A stretch of DNA of 64,000 bases from Halobacteriovorax sp. GB3 (GTDB lineage Bacteria; Bdellovibrionota; Bacteriovoracia; Bacteriovoracales; Bacteriovoracaceae): positions 434,001 to 498,000 of the forward strand of contig NZ_JAQSLN010000001.1 in the NCBI RefSeq assembly GCF_028649655.1, written 5' to 3'. The number at the start of each line of letters is the position of its first letter. Within the stretch, counting starts at the first letter, position 1. This document shows, in pieces, positions 33,320 to 41,920 of this stretch. Below the pieces are notes generated by a model. The model was given only the letters and a program-made list of their open reading frames with translations. It was not told the DNA's origin and made no database searches. A program made the translations under genes and the position numbers.

Positions 33320-34108
33320 CTATACCTTTTCTTGTTCTAAAAGGGTACCGTCATTACACCATGCTGTTAGTTTTTCACCATAGCAACAGCCTGTATCTAA
33401 TTGGAGAACTTTCTTGTTTTTTCTCCACTTTGCCCCTTCAAAAAATGGTGTATGACCTGAGATCATTAATTTGTCGGGGTGAGTATAAATATTTTTTGCT
33501 CGACGATTCCAAAGGAAATGATCGGCCTGCTCAATTGTTTCGATTTTATTTTGTTCCAATGACTCTTGTTGCTCATTGAGTATCAGAGCATGGGTGAGAA
33601 TATAATTATCACCTTCAAAAATGAGGTCGAGATTCAAAAAAAAGTCGATATACTTCTTATCGAAAGTCCATGTGTCTGGCTTAAGCGGTTCTAGTTCAAA
33701 ACTTTGAATAAATTCTTTTCCACCTTGAACGATCCAATTCGACAATTTTCCTTCAGTATAATCGACAAAACTTTCTTGCATCTCATGTTTGTGCTCTTCG
33801 TATTGCTTTTCTAGATCGTGAACCCAGACAGGTAGTTTCGTATTTTTAGAGAAAGAGTCTTTGGCAAAAACCTTGGCGAGACTAACGAATTCTTGTTCAT
33901 GATTCCCGGCAATGGCAAAGAAGTTCTCATTTTCTATAAATAGATCGATGACTTCCTTTGATTTTGGCCCGCGATCAATAAGATCGCCACAGGAAATAAA
34001 GCGTAGCGTTTCCTCGGGGGCATGCTTTTTATGATGCTCCGTGCATTTTTCTATTAAGGCCACGAGTTCGTCGTAGCAACCGTGAATGTCGCCAAAAATA
34101 AAGTCCAT
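33320..34108 (-). CDS. calcineurin-like metallophosphoesterase (Ser/Thr phosphatase type)
   Basis: 262 residues with the five PPP-type motifs: GDIHGC (6-11), CGDLIDRGP, GNHEQE, a later THALI and SGHTPFF. Two metal ions are bound by these Asp/His/Asn. It resembles PrpA/lambda-type protein phosphatases and diadenosine tetraphosphatases; the Glu after GNHE favours a phosphatase of the PPP group. Long inserts (about 80-150) are unusual. Divergent from serS. Confidence 0.85.
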   Translation of the reverse strand: MDFIFGDIHGCYDELVALIEKCTEHHKKHAPEETLRFISCGDLIDRGPKSKEVIDLFIENENFFAIAGNHEQEFVSLAKVFAKDSFSKNTKLPVWVHDLEKQYEEHKHEMQESFVDYTEGKLSNWIVQGGKEFIQSFELEPLKPDTWTFDKKYIDFFLNLDLIFEGDNYILTHALILNEQQESLEQNKIETIEQADHFLWNRRAKNIYTHPDKLMISGHTPFFEGAKWRKNKKVLQLDTGCCYGEKLTAWCNDGTLLEQEKV

Positions 34109-34171
34109 TTCATTCTCTTTTTTTATTTATCAAAATTATATTATGGGCCGATTTTTTATTAAAGGGTAAAA

Positions 34172-34205
34172 ATGCGCAGCTTTGGGCAGTAAATATGCGC
34201 CAGCT
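34172..34205 (+). repeat. direct repeat upstream of serS
   Basis: ATGCGCAGCT (34172-34181) recurs as ATGCGC-C-AGCT (34195-34205), about two helical turns apart. It lies 62 bp ahead of the serS start codon, just before a TATAAT at 34225-34230. It may be a regulator site; no function is shown. Confidence 0.35.
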
Positions 34206-34266
34206 CTTTATAAATGAGGGAAATTATAATAGATTTAAGGGGTAATAGAATGAAAAGGATGACGCT

Positions 34267-35538
34267 ATGCTTGATACTAAGTTTATTCGTGAAAATGCTG
34301 ATGCCGTAAAAAAGGCCTGCCAATTAAAGTGTATTGATCTTGATATTGATAAGATCCTCGACCTCGACAAAGAGGTAACAGCGCTTAAAACTCAAATGCA
34401 AGAACTTCAAACAAAGAAGAATGCAGCGTCTAAGCAAATTCCAAAAGCTTCAGCTGAGGAGAGACCGAAATTGATTGAAGAATCAAAAAAGGCCGGAGCT
34501 GAACTGGATAAGATGAAAGAAGATTTTACAAAAGTTGAAAGTGAACTAGCCGAGCTTCTTTGGCTTGTTCCACAAATACCTTCAGACAAAGCACCTGTTG
34601 GAAAAGATGATAGTGAAAATGTTGAAGTAAAACTTCACGGAGAAGTGCCAAGCTTTTCTTTTGAACCGCTTGATCACGTCGATATTCTCGAGAAGAACGA
34701 GTGGGCCGAATTTGAAAAAGTTGCTAAAGTTTGTGGTTCACGTTCATATTCTCTAAGAAACGAAATGGTTCTTCTTGAAATGGCCCTCCACCGCTTTGCT
34801 ATGGATAAGCTTAGAAAGAAGGGATTCACACTCGTTTCAACTCCTGCCCTTGCAAGAGAGCACGCTCTCTATGGAACGGGTCACTTTCCAACGGGAAAAG
34901 ATCAAGTTTACCACTTACCAGAAGACGATTTATATCTTTCTGGAACAGCAGAAGTTCAGCTTAATAGCTTTCACGGTGGAGAGATTCTTTCAGAGTCTGA
35001 TCTACCAATTTTCTATGCTGGATATTCTCCATGTTTTCGTCGTGAGGCGGGAAGTTATGGGCGTGATGTAAGAGGACTTATTCGCGTACACCAATTTCAA
35101 AAAACAGAGCAATATATTATTTGTAAAAACGATATCGGTGAATCTGAAAAATGGCACAAGATGCTATTAGAAACATCTGAGGAAATTGTTCAAGAACTTG
35201 AACTTCCTTATAGAATCGTTGAATGTTGTACAGGTGATATGGGAACGGGGAAAGTTCGTATGTACGATATTGAATGCTGGGTTCCATCTGAGCAAAAATA
35301 TCGTGAGACTCACTCTTGTTCAGCTCTTCATGACTGGCAGTCAAGAAGAACAAATACAAGATACCGCGACAGTGAAGGAAATGTTCAATATGTTCACACA
35401 CTCAATAATACGGCAGTGGCAACTCCAAGAATCATCGTTCCTTTTCTAGAAAATCACCAACTAGAAGATGGAAGCGTTAAAGTTCCTGAAAAATTAAGAC
35501 CTTATCTGTCTGGTCTTGAGATTCTAAAAAAAATCTAA
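34267..35538 (+). CDS. serS: seryl-tRNA synthetase
   Basis: 423-residue class II aminoacyl-tRNA synthetase. An N-terminal coiled-coil arm (about 30-100, KTQMQELQTKKNAASKQIP) binds the tRNA-Ser long arm. The catalytic core has TPALAREHALYGTGHFP, the motif 2 loop CFRREAGSYGRDVRGLIRVHQF and DIECWVPSEQKYRETHSCS. The motif 3 region reads TLNNTAVATPRIIVPFLENHQ, slightly divergent from the usual NGSG-x-AVGR. Usual length. AAGGA lies 8 bp upstream; a terminator follows. Confidence 0.95.
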   Translation: MLDTKFIRENADAVKKACQLKCIDLDIDKILDLDKEVTALKTQMQELQTKKNAASKQIPKASAEERPKLIEESKKAGAELDKMKEDFTKVESELAELLWLVPQIPSDKAPVGKDDSENVEVKLHGEVPSFSFEPLDHVDILEKNEWAEFEKVAKVCGSRSYSLRNEMVLLEMALHRFAMDKLRKKGFTLVSTPALAREHALYGTGHFPTGKDQVYHLPEDDLYLSGTAEVQLNSFHGGEILSESDLPIFYAGYSPCFRREAGSYGRDVRGLIRVHQFQKTEQYIICKNDIGESEKWHKMLLETSEEIVQELELPYRIVECCTGDMGTGKVRMYDIECWVPSEQKYRETHSCSALHDWQSRRTNTRYRDSEGNVQYVHTLNNTAVATPRIIVPFLENHQLEDGSVKVPEKLRPYLSGLEILKKI

Positions 35539-35541
35539 AGT

Positions 35542-35577
35542 AATTTCCCCTGCTTAGCAGGGGAAATATTATTTTTC
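35542..35577 (+). terminator. rho-independent terminator of serS
   Basis: TTTCCCCTGC and GCAGGGGAAA form a 10-bp stem with a 3-base loop, starting 5 bp after the serS stop and followed by ATTATTTTTC. Confidence 0.85.
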
Positions 35578-35653
35578 TTGTATTAGTTAAGCCAACCATT
35601 CAAATTGACGATAAGTTTTCTAAAGAAATCCTTTATATCAGCAAAGTTATGTT

Positions 35654-35659
35654 TATAAT
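35654..35659 (+). promoter_or_regulatory. putative -10 element (TATAAT) for the Hpt/receiver pair
   Basis: Consensus TATAAT followed by GG, 34 bp ahead of the preferred Hpt start at 35694. No good -35 at 17 bp. The same TATAATGG string precedes genes at 18433, 23214 and 45449, which supports a promoter role. Confidence 0.4.
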
Positions 35660-35693
35660 GGATGATGAGTTTTTATTTGAAGAGGATCAAAAA

Positions 35694-36041
35694 ATGAAAT
35701 TCAATCAGGAAAACTTAGTGGCCATGTTTGATGGAGATGAAGATATCTTCTTAGAAATTAGAGATGACTTTGTTTCTACCTATCCGGAAATGGTCGAAGC
35801 TATTGTTGAAGCTGCAAAAAATCAAGATCATGAAAAACTTCATATTAGTGCTCATACGATGAAGGGGGTTCTCGCTACTTTTTGTGCTGACGAACTTCGT
35901 GAAGTCGCTTTTGAAATTGAGATGATGGGCAAAGATAATAACTTAGCGGGCTCTGTTGAAAAAGCTGAGTTCTTGGCAACAGAAGTTCAATCACTCATTG
36001 AAGAACTAAAGAATTTTGATACTACTAAAATGGCGGCCTAG
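35694..36041 (+). CDS. single-domain Hpt phosphotransfer protein
   Basis: 115-residue histidine phosphotransfer protein: all-helical, with phosphoacceptor motif ISAHTMKGVLATF (His54, Lys57). It would pass phosphate between receiver domains. I start at ATG 35694 (AGAGG 8 bp upstream, after a TATAAT), because the 15 extra residues from ATG 35649 lack an RBS and precede the domain. The receiver-DHp gene begins 2 bp after the stop, so the two proteins are very likely partners. Confidence 0.82.
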   Translation: MKFNQENLVAMFDGDEDIFLEIRDDFVSTYPEMVEAIVEAAKNQDHEKLHISAHTMKGVLATFCADELREVAFEIEMMGKDNNLAGSVEKAEFLATEVQSLIEELKNFDTTKMAA

Positions 36042-36043
36042 TT

Positions 36044-36682
36044 ATGATGAAAGTTCTCGTAGTTGATGATGATAAGATTAACGCTAAGTTCTTAGCGAAA
36101 AGCCTAGCAAAACGCGGTTTTGAAGTTTCAGAAGTGCACGATGGTCGTTCTTGCCTTGAATATGTAAAGTCCAATGAAGTGGATATTATTCTTCTCGATA
36201 TTATGATGCCAGATCTCTCAGGACAGGAAGTTCTTTCAGAACTTCGTTCAGAGTATTCGGCCTTCGAACTTCCAATTGTTATGGTGACTGCTAAAAGTGA
36301 TGCTTCTGATGTCGTAAACTCTCTAAGAAAGGGTGCCAATGACTATATTACAAAGCCTGTAAATATTGATGTAGCCGAGGCTCGAATTAAAACGCAGGTC
36401 TCTTTGAAGTCTCTTTATAACGACTCTCTTGATAAAAAAGAGCTTGAAACACTCAATGCAATGATTGTGACTTACAATCATGAAATCAATAATCCTTTGA
36501 CGATTGCTATGGGAATGCTCAATAGGGCAGTTGCCAAGCAAGATTTCTCTTATCTTGATAAAGTTGAAGATGCTCTAGATCGAATTGCTGATATTGTTAG
36601 TAAGATTGATGGTGTCACGGCAAAAGGTAAGGTCGATCAGAAAGAGTATACCAAGGGAAAAAAGATGATCAGCCTAAAGTAG
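36044..36682 (+). CDS. receiver domain fused to a histidine-kinase DHp domain lacking an ATPase
   Basis: 212 residues. Receiver at 1-120 with Asp8-10, phosphoacceptor Asp52 (LLDIMMPDLSG), Thr82 and Lys104. It is followed by a helical hairpin with TYNHEINNPLTIAMG (His146), the H-box of histidine kinases, at about 135-205. The protein then ends with a basic tail; no N, G1 or G2 box exists. It cannot autophosphorylate and probably acts as a two-step relay or is phosphorylated by another kinase. Operon with the Hpt gene. Confidence 0.82.
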   Translation: MMKVLVVDDDKINAKFLAKSLAKRGFEVSEVHDGRSCLEYVKSNEVDIILLDIMMPDLSGQEVLSELRSEYSAFELPIVMVTAKSDASDVVNSLRKGANDYITKPVNIDVAEARIKTQVSLKSLYNDSLDKKELETLNAMIVTYNHEINNPLTIAMGMLNRAVAKQDFSYLDKVEDALDRIADIVSKIDGVTAKGKVDQKEYTKGKKMISLK

Positions 36683-37201
36683 GGCCTTTTCAAGATCGCC
36701 ATGAATTTCCATTAAACCAGATCCAGCGTGATGAAATTGAAATCCTTTGAATTTCTTTAAAAGAAGTTCCATGCCTTTGTTTTCAACTCTCATCGTGCCA
36801 ATTACTTTTGTGATTCCAACCGCGAGGGAATCTTTAAAGAGTCTTGTTAGTAAGTGCTTTCCGATGCCCATTTGTTGATAACTATCCACTAGAACGATAG
36901 CGAATTCACCGGTATCAGACCCCTCAGATTCTCTCACGATACGAGCAACGCCAATACCCAATTGCTTTTGTTCTGTTTCAATACCTGCTGAAATGGCCAA
37001 ATGATTCTTACCATCAGGCTTTGCATAGAATTCAGCTTCTTTATCGGCCAATTCCTTTTTTGCACTCATAAAGCGAAAGCGCTTCGTTTGCTCTGAGAGC
37101 ATTTTAAAGCCCTTAATAAAGAGTTCCTTATCTTCAGGGATAACTTGGCGAATGGTGACTGTTTCACCATTTTTGATGGTGATTTTCTCAATATTATTCA
37201 T
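36674..37201 (-). CDS. GNAT-family acetyltransferase
   Basis: 175-residue GNAT protein. After VTIRQVIPEDKELFIKGFKML, the core strand EFAIVLVDSYQQMGIGKHLL contains the acetyl-CoA loop Q-Q-M-G-I-G, followed by VIGTMRVENKGMELLLKKFKGFQF. It resembles the C-terminal acetyltransferase module of Pat/YfiQ-type protein lysine acetyltransferases, but as a single domain. Substrate unknown. Overlaps the convergent receiver-DHp gene by 9 bp. Confidence 0.82.
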   Translation of the reverse strand: MNNIEKITIKNGETVTIRQVIPEDKELFIKGFKMLSEQTKRFRFMSAKKELADKEAEFYAKPDGKNHLAISAGIETEQKQLGIGVARIVRESEGSDTGEFAIVLVDSYQQMGIGKHLLTRLFKDSLAVGITKVIGTMRVENKGMELLLKKFKGFQFHHAGSGLMEIHGDLEKALL

Positions 37202-37291
37202 TCCTTATAAAATACCATAGAACTCGATAATTTTGACACTTAAAATCTTGGTGAGTAGAATTTGAGTTAGACTTATTATTAGGAGAAGTTT

Positions 37292-38392
37292 GTGGCCAAT
37301 CAATACTTTAGCCTCAAAAAAACCGCAGAGATGTTTGGTGGCCAGCATCTCAAGGAAAGGATTGAGGAATTTGAAAAGAGTGGAGTCATTCCACCTTCAA
37401 GTCGTTATCGTTCAGGAGCTCTTTTTAGAAAAGGGTGGACGATTAATGACCTACCAACAATTGGAAGCAAGCTTGGCTTCTTTAAAAAATTTAAAAAATC
37501 GACTGCAATGGCCGTTTTTACTACAAAGGGCGGTGTTTTAAAAAGTACGCTTGCACTTAACTTAGCAAGAACCGCAGCTCTTCACGGTCAAAAGGTTTGT
37601 GTTGTTGGACTAGATATCCAAGGAGATATTACGACAGCACTAGGTTTTGAAAGTGATTTGGATAATCAAGAAGATCTTTTAGAAGTTATTGAAAAACTCA
37701 ATAGAACAAAAGGTCTCTCTGATCTTTTTAATAATCAAGTGAGATTAACAGAGATTATTCAATCAACTGATATTGCCAATCTTTATTTGATTCCTGAGAC
37801 TCCAGAGCTTGTCGCTTTAAATGATTCTCTTAGCAATATAAATCGACGTGAATTTTGGCTAAAAGAGAAAGTCGTTGATCTTTTAAAAGAACACTTTGAT
37901 CTAGTCATAATGGATTGTTCACCAAACTGGAACAAGTTGACAACGAATGCTCTTGTGGCCTGTGATGTTCTTATTTCACCCCTAGAGTGTAAGATTAATA
38001 ATTTTAGAAACTTTAGAGTCTTTAGACACTTCTTGAAAGAGTTTAAAGATGAGATGAGACTTCGTTTTGAAAATGTTTTCATCCCAACTCGTTATTCTAA
38101 AAATAGAAAACTCTCTCAGGATATTTTGTCTTGGTACCGTGAAAATGTTCCAGGATGTACTGATCATGGGGTTAGAGAGAATGTTTCTGGTGAAGAAGCA
38201 ACTGCTCTTAACCTCTCTCTCATTGAACACGTTCCAGGCCAAGAAATTGCCAAGGAGATGCGTGAGCTTTTAAAAGAAGTACACGGGAGAGTTGATCAAT
38301 ATCATGAGTATGTCGAACTTAGAGAGCCAGATGAAGTGATGATGACTCCAAGAGATCAGTATCAGCATGAAGTTCGTCAGTGGAGCTTTTAG
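37292..38392 (+). CDS. ParA/MinD-family ATPase with MerR-like N-terminal DNA-binding region
   Basis: 366 residues. Residues 1-65 (SLKKTAEMFG...GVIPPSSRYRSGALFRKGWTINDLPTIG) read like a MerR-type winged helix as in plasmid ParA/RepA. The P-loop ATPase follows: deviant Walker A KGGVLKST (79-86, Lys79 and Lys84), VVGLDIQGDIT, LVIMDCSPNW and LISPLECKINNFRNF. The usual KGGVGKT has Gly replaced by Leu. ParA proteins position DNA or cargo on the nucleoid. GTG start. The small partner gene begins immediately after the stop. Confidence 0.86.
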   Translation: MANQYFSLKKTAEMFGGQHLKERIEEFEKSGVIPPSSRYRSGALFRKGWTINDLPTIGSKLGFFKKFKKSTAMAVFTTKGGVLKSTLALNLARTAALHGQKVCVVGLDIQGDITTALGFESDLDNQEDLLEVIEKLNRTKGLSDLFNNQVRLTEIIQSTDIANLYLIPETPELVALNDSLSNINRREFWLKEKVVDLLKEHFDLVIMDCSPNWNKLTTNALVACDVLISPLECKINNFRNFRVFRHFLKEFKDEMRLRFENVFIPTRYSKNRKLSQDILSWYRENVPGCTDHGVRENVSGEEATALNLSLIEHVPGQEIAKEMRELLKEVHGRVDQYHEYVELREPDEVMMTPRDQYQHEVRQWSF

Positions 38393-38755
38393 ATGGCACT
38401 TTCTCTTAATGATGTAAAAAAGAACACAGACAAAAAGAAACAGGATTTATTTGATCAAAAGGAAAAAGTTCTAAGACCTTGGCAGACATTTGATCAAATG
38501 GGAATGCAAACGAGAACATCTTCAGCGCAAGAGGCCGTTAAACGGGCCAGAAGAATTGTTGAAAAGAATAACGATATCGTCTCGAAGCTTCGTGATGGCA
38601 CGGTTGATGACACTGTTATTGAGCAGTTAGACTCTAAAATTCAAGACCGTGACAAAAACTTTGAGGACTTTAGTGAGCAATTTCCATTGAATCACCAAAT
38701 TACTTCTCAATCAAAATTAAAGAGCTTTTTTCGCTCAGTCTTTGGGGGCCAGTAG
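38393..38755 (+). CDS. small candidate ParA partner protein
   Basis: 120 residues, no known family. The N-terminus is short and basic (SLNDVKKNTDKKKQDLFDQ) followed by VLRPWQTF. Known ParB-type activators stimulate ParA through a basic N-terminal peptide, so this end is the likely contact. The middle is a helix (EAVKRARRIVEKNNDIV) and the end carries SKLKSFFRSVFGG, an amphipathic helix that might bind a membrane or cargo. It starts directly after the parA stop codon with no gap, so the pair is an obligate operon. Confidence 0.62.
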   Translation: MALSLNDVKKNTDKKKQDLFDQKEKVLRPWQTFDQMGMQTRTSSAQEAVKRARRIVEKNNDIVSKLRDGTVDDTVIEQLDSKIQDRDKNFEDFSEQFPLNHQITSQSKLKSFFRSVFGGQ

Positions 38756-38768
38756 GCCCTCTTTTTTC
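38744..38768 (+). terminator. terminator after the ParA-partner gene
   Basis: GGGCC and GGCCC pair with a 4-base loop that contains the stop codon, followed by TCTTTTTTC. The stem overlaps the last codons of the gene. Confidence 0.7.
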
Positions 38769-38875
38769 AGTCATTTGGCCATGAAATTTCCCTATAAGTA
38801 CTCTATTCTCTATTGCAAATATTTCGAACTCATGTAAATTCATCTCTTAGAAAATTTTAAGAATTTGAGGGTCAT

Positions 38876-41557
38876 ATGAGAAACTTTATTGTCGGTCAAC
38901 GCTGGATTAGTGAAGCTGAACCAGAACTCGGTCTTGGGATCATTTGTGAGGTCTTGCCAAAGACAGTCAATATTGAATTTCGAAACTCTGATACAACTCG
39001 TGTTTATGGATTAAAAACAGCACCTTTAAAAAGAGTTGAATTTCAACGAGGTGATAAAGTTCAAAGTGTTTGTCAGACGAAGAAGTTTACTGTTGAAAGA
39101 GTAGAAGTCGTCGATGAACTTCTCGTTTATATAGGTGAAGAAGATGTTCTTTGCGAAGTCGATATTTGTCACTCACTAAGTTTCAATAGACCACAAGATA
39201 AGTTATTCAATAACCTTTCATCTCCTTTAAGCTTATTTGATCTAAGATCAAAAACTTCTGCTTGCCGCCAAGTGTATGAGAGAAGTCCTGTGAAGGGTCT
39301 TCTGGGAGGAAGAATGTCACTTCTTCCACACCAATTCTATGTGGCAAGCAAGGTGATAAATGAGCCTTTACCACGAGTTCTCTTTGCTGATGAAGTCGGA
39401 CTTGGAAAAACAATCGAAGCGGGTCTCGTTTTACATAATCTTATTAAAACTAATCGCGTTGATAGAGCTCTCATTCTGGTTCCTGATTCATTGGTTTATC
39501 AGTGGTTTTTTGAAATGAGAAAGAAGTTTAATTTAAACTTTCAAACGATCAATCAAGAGAGCTATCTAGAAAAGGGAACAAACCCTTTCAAAGATTCACA
39601 ATTTTCAATTGCAAGCTTAGACCTTCTCCGCGGAGCAGAGATGGCCAGAGAGCTTTTAAAGCAATCTGACTTTGACCTCATCATTGTTGATGAGGCCCAC
39701 CAACTGAAATGGACAAAAGAGGGACCAGATCTAGCTTTTCAGGTCGTAGAAGAAGTTGCATCGAGAACTCCAATGACATTTCTACTAACGGCTACGCCTG
39801 AGCAGCTTGGTGAAATGGGTCACTTTGCAAGGTTAAAACTTTTAGATAGCAATCGCTTCTATGACTACGATGCTTTTAAAAAAGAATCGGCAAATTATCA
39901 TGCAGTAGCAGAAGAGGCGAAAGAGATTCTTTCCAAAGGAGAGTTATCTGAAAGTGATAAGGAGTCTTTAAGATCTTTGTTAGACCGTCACGGTACGGGA
40001 CGTATTCTCTATCGCAATACGCGAGCAAATCTACAAAATGACTATGACTTTTTTCCTAAAAGAATATTAAATAGTTATTCATTAGACTCTAAACCTGAAG
40101 GTGATTATAGAGCGGCCCATAATTTAGATGAGCTTTTCTATGAAAAGGCCAACTGGCTTGTTGAATTTCTTTCGAATAACAATAATGAAAAGGCCCTACT
40201 AATTTGTCGATCTAAGAAGAAAGTTCTTGAGCTAGAAGAGTATATAAGAAAGAATTCTTCCTCGATCAAAACGGGAGTTTTTCATAGTGATCTCTCTCTT
40301 ATGGCCAGAGATAGGCAGGCTGCCTACTTTGTCGAAGCTGATGGAGCACAAGTTCTTCTTTGTACTGAAATTGGAAGTGAAGGTCGTAACTTTGAATTTT
40401 GTCATCATTTAATTCTCTTTGATCTACCAATCTCTGCTGATCTTTTAGAGCAACGAATTGGTCGTCTAGATCGCATTGGACAAAAGTCTGATATTCAAAT
40501 TCATGTACCATTTGCAAAAGAATCACATGAATCTGTTCTCTTAGACTGGTTTCATGAAGGACTAAATGCGTTTGAAAAGTCGTGTAAGGTAGGATCAAAA
40601 GTTCTTTCTGAAGTAAAAATTGATTTAGCAAAAGCTTTAGAAAATGAAAGTCAAAGTCATGACTTAATTGATAAGACGAAAACTCTTCGCCTAGAGCTTG
40701 AAGAGGAACTTGAAAAGGGAAGAGATCAGTTGATTGAATACAATTCCTATCAGCATGATCAAGCCTATGAGATTGTTAGAAATGTAAGAGCAATGGATAA
40801 CTCTAGTGAACTCTATTCTTTTTTAGATCTCGTTTTTCATAGTATTGGTGTTGATGTGGAAGAGATCGAACCTTTTGTCACTTTTATTAAGCCTTCTGAT
40901 AATATGTATATCCCTCACTTTCCAGGACTACCGTCAGATGGTATGAGAATTACATTTGATCGAAGAGTGGCCCTTGAAAGAGAAGATGTTTCTTTTATCT
41001 CTTGGGATCATCCAATGGTTCAAGGCATAATGGAACTGATTGAAAGTGAAGGTCTTGGAAACGTAAGTGTTGTAACTAGAAAGGGTGGAAAGCCTGGAAA
41101 GGTTTTTCTAGAGTGTTTTTTCAAGTTAAGTGCACTTACTAAAAAGGGTGTTGATACATCAAGATATCTTCCAACACAAACGATTCGTGTTCTTGTGAAC
41201 CCACAAGGAGAGGACTTCAGCGAAAAGTTTCCAAAAGAACTTCTCGATGAGAAGGTCATGGATTCAAGCGCTGAACAAAAGATGAAGGCCTCGAAGTTTC
41301 CAAAAGATAAAGTAGAGCAAGCTTTAGATCAAGCGAGAAGCCTTGCACTATCAAAAGCAGAGACGATTAAAGAGAGCGCGAAAAAAGAGGCAATGTTAGC
41401 TCTTGGTCAGGAAATATCGAGACTTGAAGAACTACAAAAAATTAACCCAAGTGTGCGCAGTGAAGAAATAGAATTCTCAAAAATCGCACTCAATGAAGTT
41501 TTAAATTTTATAGAGATAAGTGATATTCAATTAGATTCAATTCGTGTGGTCGTTTAA
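38876..41557 (+). CDS. rapA: RNA polymerase-associated SNF2 ATPase RapA (HepA)
   Basis: 893-residue Swi2/Snf2 ATPase that recycles RNA polymerase. Collinear with E. coli RapA (968 aa): N-terminal Tudor-like GQRWISEAEPELGLGIICEV, SLLPHQFYVAS, Walker A ADEVGLGKTIEAG, DEAH box IVDEAHQLKW, LLTATPEQLGEMGHFARLKLLD, DRHGTGRILYRNTR, and helicase motif LLEQRIGRLDRIGQ. The C-terminal region is shorter but still carries FDR and KPGKVFLE-like RapA text. Single gene with its own 120-bp upstream region. Its stop abuts that of a convergent lipoprotein gene. Confidence 0.94.
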   Translation: MRNFIVGQRWISEAEPELGLGIICEVLPKTVNIEFRNSDTTRVYGLKTAPLKRVEFQRGDKVQSVCQTKKFTVERVEVVDELLVYIGEEDVLCEVDICHSLSFNRPQDKLFNNLSSPLSLFDLRSKTSACRQVYERSPVKGLLGGRMSLLPHQFYVASKVINEPLPRVLFADEVGLGKTIEAGLVLHNLIKTNRVDRALILVPDSLVYQWFFEMRKKFNLNFQTINQESYLEKGTNPFKDSQFSIASLDLLRGAEMARELLKQSDFDLIIVDEAHQLKWTKEGPDLAFQVVEEVASRTPMTFLLTATPEQLGEMGHFARLKLLDSNRFYDYDAFKKESANYHAVAEEAKEILSKGELSESDKESLRSLLDRHGTGRILYRNTRANLQNDYDFFPKRILNSYSLDSKPEGDYRAAHNLDELFYEKANWLVEFLSNNNNEKALLICRSKKKVLELEEYIRKNSSSIKTGVFHSDLSLMARDRQAAYFVEADGAQVLLCTEIGSEGRNFEFCHHLILFDLPISADLLEQRIGRLDRIGQKSDIQIHVPFAKESHESVLLDWFHEGLNAFEKSCKVGSKVLSEVKIDLAKALENESQSHDLIDKTKTLRLELEEELEKGRDQLIEYNSYQHDQAYEIVRNVRAMDNSSELYSFLDLVFHSIGVDVEEIEPFVTFIKPSDNMYIPHFPGLPSDGMRITFDRRVALEREDVSFISWDHPMVQGIMELIESEGLGNVSVVTRKGGKPGKVFLECFFKLSALTKKGVDTSRYLPTQTIRVLVNPQGEDFSEKFPKELLDEKVMDSSAEQKMKASKFPKDKVEQALDQARSLALSKAETIKESAKKEAMLALGQEISRLEELQKINPSVRSEEIEFSKIALNEVLNFIEISDIQLDSIRVVV

Positions 41558-41567
41558 TTAACGACCA
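41547..41567. terminator. shared hairpin over the convergent stops of rapA and a lipoprotein gene
   Basis: TGGTCGTT and AACGACCA form an 8-bp stem with a 5-base loop. It covers both stop codons (41555 plus, 41560 minus). There is no long T-run, so it may act as a 3'-end stabiliser or weak bidirectional terminator. Confidence 0.5.
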
Positions 41568-41920
41568 TACTTATTGAGTTCTCTCTCATTGAAACATTGT
41601 ATGATTCTCTCGCCAAATTTCGCGATGAGTTCTTGCTCTTTTTTACCTTGTACGAGTTCATTAAAAGCTAGCTGACAAGTTCGCCTACTGTAGCGAAGAA
41701 CCTTTCCCTGACAATTCTTTTTAAATTCTGAACCGTAATTAGGAAGACCTCTAAAGTCTTTCATCGCGAGTTCTTCACAAGATTCAATCGTATACTCTTT
41801 CTTTTCAATCTGACAGGAGAGACAGAGTAGAAGAGTAAAACTAGTCCAGAAAACCTTCTGTTTGAAGGACTTCTTTGAATTTGTTGATAAGATCGAGACT
41901 ATAGTTTCCAACTTCATCAA
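41558..41920 (-). CDS. small lipoprotein of unknown function
   Basis: 120 residues with a hydrophobic segment and lipobox (SFTLLLCLSC, lipid Cys about 36) after an unusually long n-region. The mature part contains four Cys (ESC, KNC, RTC, QCF) and is basic. The start overlaps the end of the HD-GYP gene by 80 bp; no later ATG, GTG or TTG precedes the signal, so the overlap seems real. Likely envelope protein; no family recognised. Confidence 0.6.
   Translation of the reverse strand: MMKLETIVSILSTNSKKSFKQKVFWTSFTLLLCLSCQIEKKEYTIESCEELAMKDFRGLPNYGSEFKKNCQGKVLRYSRRTCQLAFNELVQGKKEQELIAKFGERIIQCFNERELNKYGR

Noticed and set aside
34250-34309. 19-codon leader peptide overlapping the serS start
   Set aside because: It is not rich in Ser codons and no attenuator hairpin lies between it and serS; its ATG merely precedes the serS RBS.
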